The position numbers were made by a program, and so were the translations under genes. 24,075 nucleotides of DNA, from the NCBI GenBank assembly GCA_014728765.1, contig WJLA01000090.1, forward strand, positions 1-24,075, read 5' to 3'. The notes beneath the pieces are model-generated. The model made no database searches and was not told where the DNA came from. It saw only the letters and a program-made list of their open reading frames with translations. Shown here one piece after another: positions 13,105 through 21,850 of the stretch; the first letter of the stretch is position 1, and every line of letters begins with the position of its first letter. Origin of the DNA: Candidatus Peregrinibacteria bacterium. GTDB taxonomy: Bacteria > Patescibacteriota > Gracilibacteria > UBA1369.

Positions 13105-13145
13105 AAAAAAGATTGTTAGCCATAAAAGCTTAGCAGTCTTTTTTA
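13105..13145. terminator. Terminator behind the transporter gene
   Basis: AAAAAGATTGTTA (13106-13118) pairs with TAGCAGTCTTTTT (13131-13143) using two G-U pairs, followed by TTTAT. The A- and T-tracts on both sides could let it work in both directions. Confidence 0.75.
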
Positions 13146-13158
13146 TATCAAAACGTAT

Positions 13159-13186
13159 TTGACATATATGAAAAAGGAGTTATTTT
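13159..13186 (+). promoter_or_regulatory. Promoter of the 68-aa gene
   Basis: A consensus TTGACA (13159-13164) is followed after 16 bp by TATTTT (13181-13186). The start codon at 13208 lies 22 bp after the -10 box. Confidence 0.55.
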
Positions 13187-13207
13187 AAAAAAAATCAAAT
13201 TACCTAT

Positions 13208-13414
13208 ATGAGAAAAAATCATGACTACATCGATCCTGAAATTTATCCTGAAGACGCTGAAATACAATTTCAAATAAACACTTCTCCTTATTTGCTACCG
13301 CTTACTGTTTCCGCCGATATTTATAAGAAAGTTAAAAACACTATCTCTTCATATAGAGAAAAATCTTTTGATCTTGTTTTTGATAAATTCGGCAAAATAA
13401 TGTCAAAACTATAG
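13208..13414 (+). CDS. Small protein, 68 aa, unknown function
   Basis: The frame encodes MRKNHDYIDPEIYPEDAEIQ followed by a mixed helical part (VSADIYKKVKNTISSYREK). No signal peptide or membrane helix is present. It has its own promoter-like sequence and lies convergent to serS, with 7 bp between the stop codons. No family is recognised. Confidence 0.6.
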   Translation: MRKNHDYIDPEIYPEDAEIQFQINTSPYLLPLTVSADIYKKVKNTISSYREKSFDLVFDKFGKIMSKL

Positions 13415-13421
13415 TCTAATA

Positions 13422-14774
13422 TTATTTTCCAAGATAATCCTTACCGATAAAACTTTTCAACAGTTCCGGAATTTTAATCGTCCCATCGGACTGCTGATAA
13501 TTATCCATAATAGCAATTAAAGCTCGCCCCATCGCTATACATGTATCATTGACAGTATGACACAATTTTTTGTCACCCTCAGACGTTCTATATTTAATAT
13601 TCAACCGGCGCGCTTGAAAATCTGTGGTATTGGTATCAGTTCCAAGTTCCATAAATTCTTGTTGACTAGGAAGCCAACCTTCCGGATCAATTTGATGAGC
13701 TGAAGCATGATAACCCGCATCTCCGGTGCATTTCAAAACAAGCTGATAGGGAATTTCCAATGCTTGCCACAACCATTCGTTGATTGCTAGAAATTCATTA
13801 AAAACTTCTTCGGATTGCGAAGGAGCACAAACGGCATTCATCTCAATTTTATCAAATTGATGCACTCTTTTGATTCCTCTAACATCTTTACCCCAAGAAC
13901 CAACTTCACTTCTAAAACAAGGAGTATAAGCAAATACTTTTTGAGGCAATTCCGACTCATTCAAAGTCTTATCCATAAAATACGCAAAATTTGTCGGCTC
14001 GGAAGATCCTACCAAATTAAGCTCCATCTCATCCTCAACATAATCTCCTTTAACTTGATAAACTTGATCTCTTTGTTCGGGAAAATGAGATGTCCCATAT
14101 AAAGCTCTATCACGTACCATTAACGGTGGAATGATTGGAGTAAAACCTCTTCGAATCAATTCATCAAAAATAAGTCTCTGCAATGCATATTGCATAAGCA
14201 CCAAATCCCCTTTCAAATATGCAAATCTTGATCCGGAAACCTTAGCCGATTGTTCAGTATCTATCACACCCAAAGCCTGACCCAAATCAAGATGATGCTT
14301 TGGTTCTTTTAAAGCTTCATCCCAATGCTTTGACCTTGCCGGCATTCCCTTGGTTTCAAAAACACCTGGCTTTTGATACTCACCTTTTTCAGGAGTCCAA
14401 GCTTTCAATACAACATTATCTTCTTCTCCTTTACCAAATGGCATCAATTCTTCAGAAACAGGCATATTGGGCATCCAATCCAAAATCGCTTGCCACTTTT
14501 CTTCAACTTCATTCAAAGCTGTTTCTTTGGTTTCTAAATCAACTTTCAATCTTTTAACTTTTTCAATTGTTGTCGGATCAGGTTTACCTTTTAAAGATTT
14601 GGACAAATCATTTCTCTCAGCCCTAAGTGCATCGGCATCCTGTATCAATTGACTTCTTTCCTTATCCAAAAATAGCCATTGCTCAACATTGGCCATTTCC
14701 GGCTTGCTTCTTCCCGATTCAATAATTTTCTTCACATATTCGGCATTTTCTCTGATAAATTTTGGATCCAACAT
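13422..14774 (-). CDS. serS: Seryl-tRNA synthetase
   Basis: The 450-aa class II synthetase attaches serine to tRNA-Ser. The N-terminal antiparallel coiled-coil arm (about 30-100) grips the long variable arm of the tRNA. Motif 2 lies in PCFRSEVGSWGKDVRGIKRVHQFDKIEM (285-312) and motif 3 in GRALIAIMDNYQ (416-427); the CTGDAGY, DFQARR and CHTVNDT segments are typical. The serine-binding TxE motif of most bacterial enzymes reads SSE here (257-259, in LVGSSEPTN). The protein is slightly longer than the common 420-430 residues. It is divergent from the TIM-barrel gene. Confidence 0.96.
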   Translation of the reverse strand: MLDPKFIRENAEYVKKIIESGRSKPEMANVEQWLFLDKERSQLIQDADALRAERNDLSKSLKGKPDPTTIEKVKRLKVDLETKETALNEVEEKWQAILDWMPNMPVSEELMPFGKGEEDNVVLKAWTPEKGEYQKPGVFETKGMPARSKHWDEALKEPKHHLDLGQALGVIDTEQSAKVSGSRFAYLKGDLVLMQYALQRLIFDELIRRGFTPIIPPLMVRDRALYGTSHFPEQRDQVYQVKGDYVEDEMELNLVGSSEPTNFAYFMDKTLNESELPQKVFAYTPCFRSEVGSWGKDVRGIKRVHQFDKIEMNAVCAPSQSEEVFNEFLAINEWLWQALEIPYQLVLKCTGDAGYHASAHQIDPEGWLPSQQEFMELGTDTNTTDFQARRLNIKYRTSEGDKKLCHTVNDTCIAMGRALIAIMDNYQQSDGTIKIPELLKSFIGKDYLGK

Positions 14775-14801
14775 ATAACATTTTTGAAGATATACGAAGG
14801 C

Positions 14802-14829
14802 ATTATAAACATTTATTTAATGTACTCAA
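14802..14829 (-). promoter_or_regulatory. serS promoter
   Basis: On the minus strand TTGAGT (14829-14824) and TATAAT (14807-14802) are 16 bp apart, with the -10 box 27 bp before the serS start. The spacer contains the palindrome ACATT-AAATA-AATGT. Confidence 0.65.
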
Positions 14830-14908
14830 GAAATTATCAATATTTTATTATTTCTGAAATTAACCTCGATAACTTAACAATAATACTATTTCTTAAAACA
14901 AATTACCA

Positions 14909-14937
14909 TTGCCAAGAACTTCCCAAACACCTACAAT
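14909..14937 (+). promoter_or_regulatory. Promoter of the TIM-barrel/ABC transporter operon
   Basis: TTGCCA (14909-14914) and TACAAT (14932-14937) are 17 bp apart, 36 bp before the ATG at 14974. A second TACAAT follows at 14943. Confidence 0.6.
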
Positions 14938-14973
14938 TCTGCTACAATAAACATAAGCTAATAAAAATAAAAA

Positions 14974-15750
14974 ATGCTAGCAATTTGCACCGACAGTTTT
15001 AAAGGATACGGTCTAAACCGAGTTTTTGAGTTCGTTAAAGAAGCTGGATACGATGGAATAGATCTGAATATTAATCCGGGAAATTATGATACTCAAAACA
15101 CGGAATACATCAAAAAGCTAATTGAAGAATACCAATTGCCGGTGGTTTCCATCTCCACTCCACCCACATCAAGCGAAAAAAAAATTCTGTCAGCGGTAGA
15201 CATGGCAAAAGAACTGGGAACCAAAATCATTGTGATTCAACCTCCTAAAATTTTTGATTTTAAAAGCATTCAATGGCTAAAAAACGAAATACCTAAAATA
15301 AGACAAAAAGAAAACATTTCAATAGCTCTTGAAAATTCACCCAGTGAAACTTTACTCGGAATAATACCCGGTCACGCCATGAACAATTTGGCAGATTTAA
15401 AAAAATTCAAACATACCTGTATTGACACCACAAGAGTTAAATCAAAAAATCAAGATTTAATGGAGGTTTACAGACTGCTTAAAAAATTCCTTGTGCATGT
15501 TCATCTTTCCAATATTAAAGGAAGTCACACATATAATCTTCCACAAAACGGAATTTTGCCCATTGAAAGTTTTTTAACAAAATTAAAACAAGACGGTTAT
15601 CCCGGAACCATATCCATCAAGGTAAATCCTAAATATTTGAATGTTGGAAATGAAAAGAAATTATTTAAAAACCTTGAAGAAATCAAAGAGTTCTATGATA
15701 CTTATTTCACTAAGATAAAAACAACCTCCAAAGAGGATAGTGAAAAATAA
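14974..15750 (+). CDS. Sugar phosphate isomerase/epimerase-like TIM-barrel protein
   Basis: The 258-aa protein follows the xylose-isomerase-like (AP endonuclease family 2) barrel pattern: FEFVKEAGYDGIDLNI at the start, LPVVSISTP, DMAKELGTKIIVIQPP, ISIALENSP with the metal-ligand Glu, HTCIDTTRV, FLVHVHLSNIKG with the His pair, and YPGTISIKVNP near the end. Members isomerise sugars or act on apurinic DNA; the substrate is not known. The last-strand metal Glu appears replaced (SIKVNP where SIEVxP is usual), so activity may be altered. Its stop overlaps the ATPase start (TAATG). Confidence 0.78.
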   Translation: MLAICTDSFKGYGLNRVFEFVKEAGYDGIDLNINPGNYDTQNTEYIKKLIEEYQLPVVSISTPPTSSEKKILSAVDMAKELGTKIIVIQPPKIFDFKSIQWLKNEIPKIRQKENISIALENSPSETLLGIIPGHAMNNLADLKKFKHTCIDTTRVKSKNQDLMEVYRLLKKFLVHVHLSNIKGSHTYNLPQNGILPIESFLTKLKQDGYPGTISIKVNPKYLNVGNEKKLFKNLEEIKEFYDTYFTKIKTTSKEDSEK

Positions 15751-16460
15751 TGCCCAAAAACACAATCATAGAGCTTGAATCCATCAAAAAATTTTACCAA
15801 ATTGGCAAACATTCCAATTTGGTATTAAAAAATCTGAATCTAAAAATTAAAAAAGGAGATTTTGTCAGCATTGTAGGACCATCAGGTTCAGGCAAATCCA
15901 CTCTTTTACATATTATGAGTGGCATGGATAAACCTAGCTCCGGAAAGGTTATAATTAACAATCAAAATCTTCATAATTTGAAAGACTCCAAAATCGCCAA
16001 GATAAGAAATCAAAAAATGGGATTTGTTTATCAGGATTTTCATCTTCTTGAGCACTTAACCGTCAGAGAGAACGTTGAGATTCCTCTACTTATCAACAAA
16101 TCAAAGTTATCGGAACAAGATCAACAAAAAATCACGGAAACTCTTGATTCACTGGGAATTTTAGCTCAAGAAAACCAAAAGCCGAATCAAGTTTCAGGTG
16201 GACAAAAACAACGAGCCGCAATTGCAAGAGCTATCATCATGGCACCCGATATAATTTTCGCAGACGAACCAACGGGTAATCTTGACTCTCAAACCGGTAG
16301 CGAAATCATTGAGTTGTTAAAAAAAATTCAAAAAAATCACAATATTACTATGATAGTAATAACGCATGATCAAAATATAGCAAAAAATGCCGATCATATC
16401 GTAGAAATCAAAGATGGAGAGATACCCAATTCAGCTCATCCAAAAAATTATTTACAATAA
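15750..16460 (+). CDS. ABC transporter ATP-binding protein (MacB/LolD type)
   Basis: The 236-aa ATPase has Walker A GPSGSGKST (43-51), Q-loop VYQDFHLL, signature VSGGQKQR (148-155), Walker B IIFADEPTGNLD and the H-loop VITHD. The FADEPTGNLD form and the HLLEHLTVRENVEIPL stretch are typical of the LolD/MacB/FtsE group, which powers mechanical work on envelope substrates rather than transport through the membrane. It overlaps the genes on both sides by one base (TAATG), so the three genes are one translationally coupled operon. Confidence 0.93.
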   Translation: MPKNTIIELESIKKFYQIGKHSNLVLKNLNLKIKKGDFVSIVGPSGSGKSTLLHIMSGMDKPSSGKVIINNQNLHNLKDSKIAKIRNQKMGFVYQDFHLLEHLTVRENVEIPLLINKSKLSEQDQQKITETLDSLGILAQENQKPNQVSGGQKQRAAIARAIIMAPDIIFADEPTGNLDSQTGSEIIELLKKIQKNHNITMIVITHDQNIAKNADHIVEIKDGEIPNSAHPKNYLQ

Positions 16461-17728
16461 TGATATACAAATTAGCTGTTAAAAATTTGTTAAAAAAACC
16501 GGTTCGCAGCCTTTTATTGATTACTGCCGTAAGCATCAGCATCATTACACTCACCGGGCTTTCAGCTTTCAGTCAAGGCTTAAAAAACTATATTTCAGAC
16601 GATCAAAATTCTGGTGAATTAAATCAAATTGAAATATTACCAAAAAATCAATTGGGAGGTTATTTTAATTTAATTGATTCCGATTCCACAAATAGCTCAT
16701 TGAACCAAAACGATATCAACAAACTTGCCAATCTTGAGGGAATTGAAAGCATTTATCCCCAAGATTCATTAAAAGGAATCTCTTCAATTCAAATCAATCT
16801 GTTGGGACAATGGTTACAAAGTGACGCATTGATTTTCAGCCTGCCCCTGGAAGCTTTTGAAGACCTTGAAATAGATCCTCAAAAATGGACTCGAAATGAC
16901 GAAAATATTCCAATTATCATTTCCAGCCAATTAGTGGATTTATACAACTTTTCTTTTGCCAATAACAATAATCTCCCCATCATCACCGCAGATAATCTAA
17001 TCGGTACAAAAATTAAAATTTTATTGAACGAGTCAACTTTTTTCGGAGCACAAACCAATCAAACCGAAGTTTTTAACGGTGAAATTGTAGGATTTTCCAA
17101 TAAAGCAAAAATTATAGGAATTACAATTCCTCCGGCACAGATGAATTATTTTAATGAAAAACTTAATCAACCGCAAACAACATACATTAATGCCAAAGCT
17201 AATATAAAACCCTCTTCAGATATTGAAATGGTTAAATCACAAATTGAAAGTTTGGGATATGAAGTAAACAGTCCCAATCAGGGAGCTGAGCAAGCAAATA
17301 ATATTCTGAGTATTTTTAATTTCAGCCTTTCGATGATAGTAACAATAATACTTTTGATGTCGGCTTTGATGATTGCAACTTCATTTTTATCCAATTTAAA
17401 CGAAAGAATCAAAGACATAGGAATTTTAAAATCCATGGGCGCCACCAAAACAATGATCAGAAACACCTTCCTGACTGAAGCACTAATCATTGGTCTAATT
17501 TCAGGAATTTTTGGTTATTTGACTGCTTACATACTGGCTAAAATTGCAGATTCCATTTTGTTAAATATTTTTTCCGCACTGATTTTTAAACCAAAAACAT
17601 TGTTCTCATTTGATCCAATTCATTTCATTCAAATTTTATCTTTTTCTATAATATTTTGTTTATTTTTCACTTTAATCCCTGCAAATAAAGCTGCAAAACT
17701 TGATCCCATCTCCGCACTTAATAGATAA
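16460..17728 (+). CDS. ABC transporter permease (MacB/FtsX type)
   Basis: The 422-aa protein has an N-terminal membrane helix (about 15-38), a large extracytoplasmic MacB-like domain (about 40-280) and three C-terminal helices containing the FtsX-domain motif ERIKDIGILKSMGATKTMI. It ends with ANKAAKLDPISALNR, the usual AAxLDPxEALR tail. It pairs with the ATPase gene directly upstream. Such transporters extract or release lipoproteins, lipids or peptides; the substrate here is unknown. No MacA-like adaptor gene is adjacent. Confidence 0.92.
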   Translation: MIYKLAVKNLLKKPVRSLLLITAVSISIITLTGLSAFSQGLKNYISDDQNSGELNQIEILPKNQLGGYFNLIDSDSTNSSLNQNDINKLANLEGIESIYPQDSLKGISSIQINLLGQWLQSDALIFSLPLEAFEDLEIDPQKWTRNDENIPIIISSQLVDLYNFSFANNNNLPIITADNLIGTKIKILLNESTFFGAQTNQTEVFNGEIVGFSNKAKIIGITIPPAQMNYFNEKLNQPQTTYINAKANIKPSSDIEMVKSQIESLGYEVNSPNQGAEQANNILSIFNFSLSMIVTIILLMSALMIATSFLSNLNERIKDIGILKSMGATKTMIRNTFLTEALIIGLISGIFGYLTAYILAKIADSILLNIFSALIFKPKTLFSFDPIHFIQILSFSIIFCLFFTLIPANKAAKLDPISALNR

Positions 17729-17750
17729 AACAATATTTTAAAGAATTAGT

Positions 17751-17795
17751 AAAGCCCTCTTCAAAAAGTAAACTCTTAGAGCCTTGCTTTTTCCA
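17751..17795 (+). terminator. Terminator between the ABC operon and the atp operon
   Basis: AAAGC-CCTCT (17751-17760) pairs with AGAG and GCTTT (17778-17790) around a long loop, followed by TTTTT. The stem has a bulge, so it is a moderate call. Confidence 0.5.
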
Positions 17796-17840
17796 AATAT
17801 TTAATTAAAATCTCGGGCTGATAAAAACAGGATATTTAAC

Positions 17841-18098
17841 ATGACTGAAAAAAAACCCGAAAAAAGCGAGTACAGCAAAAAAATGGAACATTTAATGTTT
17901 AATAAACATTATTTGATAACGTTTAGAGTAATAGCAATAACTATTGTGTCAATCGCTATTTTTGCAGGAATCGGATATCTGCTTGATCAAATATTTCAAA
18001 CCTATCCGTTATTCCTGATTATTGGTGTAGTCTCAGCCTATCCTTTATCACAAATATTTACTTATAAAGTATTTAAAAAAATCACTAAAAAAGACTGA
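17841..18098 (+). CDS. atpI: AtpI/AtpZ-like small membrane protein of the ATP synthase operon
   Basis: An 85-aa protein with two membrane helices (about 27-50 and 55-75) at the head of the atp operon. Proteins of this type help assemble the c-ring or move Mg2+/Ca2+. The charged N-terminus and GYLLDQIFQTYPLFLIIGVV helix boundary match the AtpZ/AtpI pattern. The TGA stop overlaps the atpB start (TGATG), showing that TGA is a stop codon in this genome. Confidence 0.75.
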   Translation: MTEKKPEKSEYSKKMEHLMFNKHYLITFRVIAITIVSIAIFAGIGYLLDQIFQTYPLFLIIGVVSAYPLSQIFTYKVFKKITKKD

Positions 18099-18913
18099 TG
18101 CAAGAAATAAGTCTACAAGCAAATACGATTTTTGAAATTGGAGAAATTGCCATATCCACTTCAATGCTGGGCTCTGCAATTACAACTTTAATTATAATAT
18201 TGATTGGTTTACTAACCGTCAGAAAAGCCCGAATCATACCAACCAAAGCACAAATTATTTTTGAAGGAATTATCAATGCTTTCATGGACTTGCTTGTCAG
18301 TGCCTATGGCAGCAAAAAAATTGCCAGAAAATGGGCTCCTTTTTATATAACAATTTTTGTGTTTTTACTAATTGCCAATCAATTTGCGATAATTCCAATC
18401 ATTAATAGTATTGTAACCGAAGATGGATTGGTTTTCACAACTCCCACAGCAAATTTCAGCCAACCGATTGCTTTGACTATCATGGTGCTGGGAATTGCGC
18501 ACTTTTTGGCTCTTGCAAAATCTCCACTAAAACATATTGATAACTTTATTAAGATTTCACCATTCTTTAAAATTAAAAAACCGTCTGATTTTGGAAAAGC
18601 AATTGGAACATTCCTGATGGGCATTTCAGATTTAATTGCCGAAGTAGCCAAACTTGTTTCGCTATCAGCTCGTCTTTTCGGTAATGTTTTCGCTGGAGAA
18701 GTAATGGTAATTGTTATAGCGGGAATAACCGCTTACACTCAATATATAATTCCTCTGCCATTTATTGTTTTAAGTATATTTTCCGGACTGGTTCAAGCAT
18801 ATGTTTTTGCAATACTATCAATTCAATTCATGGCGGGAACTATCAAGTCCGTTGAAGATGAACCTACAAAAGACATTGAAACGGCACCAAAATTACAAAC
18901 TGAAAATTTATAA
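18098..18913 (+). CDS. atpB: ATP synthase subunit a
   Basis: The 271-aa membrane protein holds the essential arginine in LSARLFGNVFAGE, which acts on the c-ring ion sites, and the conserved end segment LVQAYVFAILSIQF. About five or six helices are visible. Spacing to atpE is 32 bp. Subunit a forms the two half-channels for the coupling ion. Confidence 0.95.
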   Translation: MQEISLQANTIFEIGEIAISTSMLGSAITTLIIILIGLLTVRKARIIPTKAQIIFEGIINAFMDLLVSAYGSKKIARKWAPFYITIFVFLLIANQFAIIPIINSIVTEDGLVFTTPTANFSQPIALTIMVLGIAHFLALAKSPLKHIDNFIKISPFFKIKKPSDFGKAIGTFLMGISDLIAEVAKLVSLSARLFGNVFAGEVMVIVIAGITAYTQYIIPLPFIVLSIFSGLVQAYVFAILSIQFMAGTIKSVEDEPTKDIETAPKLQTENL

Positions 18914-18945
18914 CATATTTAATTATTTCTTAACTTTATAAAAAT

Positions 18946-19173
18946 ATGGATATCGAAGCAGTAAGACTATTAGCGGCAGGACTAGCGGTAGGGCTAGGAG
19001 CTATCGGACCGGGTATAGGTGAAGGTATAGTGGCAGGTAAAACCATGGAAGCAATGGGAAGAAATCCTGAAATCTCAGATTCAATTTTCCCAAAAATGAT
19101 TGTATCAATGGCAATTTGTGAATCTACAGCAATTTATGCACTTGTTGTAGCTCTTATCATCTTATTCGGATAA
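18946..19173 (+). CDS. atpE: ATP synthase subunit c, probable Na+-binding type
   Basis: A 75-aa two-helix hairpin with the glycine-rich first helix GLAVGLGAIGPGIGEG, loop GRNPE, and second helix CESTAIYALVVALIILF. Glu59 is the ion-carrying carboxylate. Ser60, Thr61 and Tyr64 match the Na+ ligand pattern of Ilyobacter-type c subunits, and Glu26 occupies the position of the usual Gln32 there, giving two carboxylates as described for the Fusobacterium nucleatum c-ring. A sodium-driven rotor is therefore inferred. Confidence 0.93.
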   Translation: MDIEAVRLLAAGLAVGLGAIGPGIGEGIVAGKTMEAMGRNPEISDSIFPKMIVSMAICESTAIYALVVALIILFG

Positions 19174-19191
19174 TTTTATTAACACTACAGA

Positions 19192-19686
19192 ATGGACTTA
19201 CAAAAACTCGGAATAGATTGGCAAAGCATAATCTTCTACCTAATCAATTATGGTGTTCTATTCGCCATTCTAGGTTATTATGTTATCCCAAAAATTTGGG
19301 GAAAACTTGAAGACAGACAAAAAAATATTGCCGATAATATTGAAGAAGCCAATCGATTAAAGGAAAACTTTCAACAAAAATTGGAAGAAATTCAAAAAGA
19401 AAAAGCTGATGCGCACACACAAATGCAAGCTGAAATGAAAAAAATGCATGAAACAATCGAAAGCAAAAAAGCCGAACTTATTTCCGACATGGAAGCAAAA
19501 AGAAACAAATTAATTGAAGATACGCAAACAGAAATGGCTGAAAAGCAAAAATTATTGCTTCAAGAAACTGAAGCTAGAACACTCGAAATCATCAAACAAG
19601 CAGTATTGTATGTTGTTCAAAATAAAATACCGGAAAATGTAATCGATGAAAGCGTATCGGAAGCTTGGAGCAAATATAAGAATTAA
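19192..19686 (+). CDS. atpF: ATP synthase subunit b
   Basis: The 164-aa protein has one N-terminal helix in the membrane (about 13-33) followed by a long charged coiled coil (about 38-140), the peripheral stalk of the enzyme. It lies 18 bp after atpE and 8 bp before atpH. Length and layout match the family. Confidence 0.93.
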   Translation: MDLQKLGIDWQSIIFYLINYGVLFAILGYYVIPKIWGKLEDRQKNIADNIEEANRLKENFQQKLEEIQKEKADAHTQMQAEMKKMHETIESKKAELISDMEAKRNKLIEDTQTEMAEKQKLLLQETEARTLEIIKQAVLYVVQNKIPENVIDESVSEAWSKYKN

Positions 19687-19694
19687 TACTAAAA

Positions 19695-20327
19695 ATGCTA
19701 GATCAACTTCTTACAACCATACTGAAAGAAATTTTAAATTTTCTTGTTAAACACAAGAGTTTTAAAGATTTATCCGAATCTGAACAAAGAAAACTCATCC
19801 AAAATTTGGAATTACCGGAAAGTATCAAAATATATTTGCTTGAAGCGACGGAAAAAGATATTTATAAAGATCTTTCATCTTTAATAAACTATTTAACTAC
19901 AGGAAAACAGGAAATCTTCAAATTGAAAGGAAAGCTTTTCAATGCATTGACCGAATTTATGATTAATGAATTAGGTCATTACGCTGATCAAAATCAACTT
20001 GAAATAAAATATCAAGGAAGTTTTGGGGTAAATTTGAATGAGCTGTTTAAAATTGACAGCATTCAAGAAATCTCCATGGAAATAGAAAGTTTTATCAAAC
20101 TGATCAAACCTTCTGAATACGTTTTGATCCAATCACCGAAATCAATCGACTCAAAATTAAAACACGAAATCAGAACTGAATTAAACAAAGATTATCCAAA
20201 CAGTTTTCCGAGATTCACAGTCAACAAAAATTTAATAGGAGGAATAAGAGTTTTCGTGAATGGAAAAACTACTGACCTTTCCTGGCTTTCTAAAATCAAT
20301 AATTTAACTACAATTAATAATATCTAA
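19695..20327 (+). CDS. atpH: ATP synthase subunit delta, divergent
   Basis: Identified by position between atpF and atpA and by the C-terminal segment LIGGIRVFVNGKTTDLSWLS, which matches the delta-subunit ending (IGGhxhxhxxxxxDxS). The protein has 210 residues, longer than the usual 175-185, and the N-terminal helical domain lacks the typical AxxYAxAL start. It links the b stalk to the top of the alpha-beta ring. Confidence 0.8.
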   Translation: MLDQLLTTILKEILNFLVKHKSFKDLSESEQRKLIQNLELPESIKIYLLEATEKDIYKDLSSLINYLTTGKQEIFKLKGKLFNALTEFMINELGHYADQNQLEIKYQGSFGVNLNELFKIDSIQEISMEIESFIKLIKPSEYVLIQSPKSIDSKLKHEIRTELNKDYPNSFPRFTVNKNLIGGIRVFVNGKTTDLSWLSKINNLTTINNI

Positions 20328-20331
20328 AACT

Positions 20332-21846
20332 ATGGCTCAAGAAACACTACATGCATTTCTGGATAAGATAGAGGAAGCATTAAAATCAAGCCAAACAGAA
20401 ACCAAATCTTCATCTAAAAAACAAGGCGTTATCGAATCTTATAAAGATGGAGTGATTATGGTTAAAGGCTTACCGGAATTGAAAATGGGAGAAGTTGTGA
20501 CCGTTGAAGGCACATCCACCAAAGCTCTCGTGATGAATCTGGAAAAAGACACTGCTTATGCAGTTATTTTACAAGGAGGAGAAAGTGTTAGAGAAGGACT
20601 TTTTGTAATTGCCAACAACGAAAACTTAAGCATCCCCGTCTCCGACCAAGTTATTGGAAGAGTATTAAGCCCCCTTGGAGAAGCTTTAGATGGAGGAGCG
20701 AGTATCAAATCGGATAAAAACAATCCTATTGAAAAAATTGCACCTGGCGTGATCAATAGAAAATCCGTACATCAACCTGTGCAAACAGGTATAGTGGCAA
20801 TTGACGCTTTGATTCCCATTGGAAGAGGACAAAGAGAATTAATTATCGGTGATAGACAAACAGGTAAAACAACCGTAGCTATTGATACCATCTTAAATCA
20901 GAAAGGACAGGATATGATTTGTATTTACACTTCAATAGGACAAAGAGAATCAAAAACATCACAAGTTTTAAACACATTAAGAAAAAATGGAGCACTAGAT
21001 TATACCACTATAATTTCCGCTCCCGCCGCATCATCTGCTGTAATGCAATTTTTAGCTCCTTTCTCGGCAATGGCTGTAGCCGAGCATTTTATGGAACAGG
21101 GCAAAGATGTTTTGGTGGTATTCGATGATTTATCCAAACATGCTGTTTCATATCGTGAAATGTCACTTCTCTTAAGAAGACCACCCGGACGTGAGGCTTA
21201 TCCAGGTGACGTTTTTTATCTTCACTCCAGATTGCTGGAAAGAGCTGCCAAATTGAATGAAGAAAATGGAGGAGGTTCAATCACCGCTTTACCTATCATT
21301 GAAACTCAAGCGGGAGATGTATCCGCTTATATTCCAACAAATGTAATTTCCATTACTGACGGACAAATCTTCCTTGAAGCCGATCTGTTTTATAAAGGAA
21401 TCAGACCAGCCATCAACGTGGGAATCTCCGTTTCTCGTGTAGGAGGAGCCGCTCAAACTAAAATTATCAAAAAAGTATCCGGATCAGTAAAATTAGATCT
21501 TGCCCAATATTATGAATTGGAAGCTTTCTCACAATTCGCATCGGAACTTGATGAAGCCACCAAAGCACAGTTACTCAGAGGTAAAATAGTTGTGGAAGCT
21601 CTAAAGCAAAAAAATGGTAATCCGTATAAACTATGGGAAGAAGTTGCCGTTCTAGTAGCTTCAACGGGAGGATATCTTGATAAATACGGTGAATCAAATG
21701 TCAGAGAAAAACTGCAAGAACTTTTAACATATATGGAAGCTCACAATGAAGGTTTAATCACCAAAATAGAAACTCAAAAAGAATACACGGATGAAATCAA
21801 AGCGGAATTAAAAACAATAATGGAAAAAGTATTTAACGATCAATAA
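20332..21846 (+). CDS. atpA: ATP synthase subunit alpha
   Basis: The 504-aa protein has P-loop GDRQTGKT (173-180), the conserved VVFDDLSKHA and RRPPGREAYPGD stretches, and the arginine finger in SVSRVGGAAQ. It forms the non-catalytic nucleotide sites of the F1 head. It starts 4 bp after atpH and ends 4 bp before atpG. Its conservation makes the call secure. Confidence 0.97.
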   Translation: MAQETLHAFLDKIEEALKSSQTETKSSSKKQGVIESYKDGVIMVKGLPELKMGEVVTVEGTSTKALVMNLEKDTAYAVILQGGESVREGLFVIANNENLSIPVSDQVIGRVLSPLGEALDGGASIKSDKNNPIEKIAPGVINRKSVHQPVQTGIVAIDALIPIGRGQRELIIGDRQTGKTTVAIDTILNQKGQDMICIYTSIGQRESKTSQVLNTLRKNGALDYTTIISAPAASSAVMQFLAPFSAMAVAEHFMEQGKDVLVVFDDLSKHAVSYREMSLLLRRPPGREAYPGDVFYLHSRLLERAAKLNEENGGGSITALPIIETQAGDVSAYIPTNVISITDGQIFLEADLFYKGIRPAINVGISVSRVGGAAQTKIIKKVSGSVKLDLAQYYELEAFSQFASELDEATKAQLLRGKIVVEALKQKNGNPYKLWEEVAVLVASTGGYLDKYGESNVREKLQELLTYMEAHNEGLITKIETQKEYTDEIKAELKTIMEKVFNDQ

Positions 21847-21850
21847 TCAA

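Noticed and set aside
17841..18098. UGA=Gly genetic code
   Set aside because: atpI ends in TGA overlapping the atpB ATG, and no gene needs a TGA read-through.
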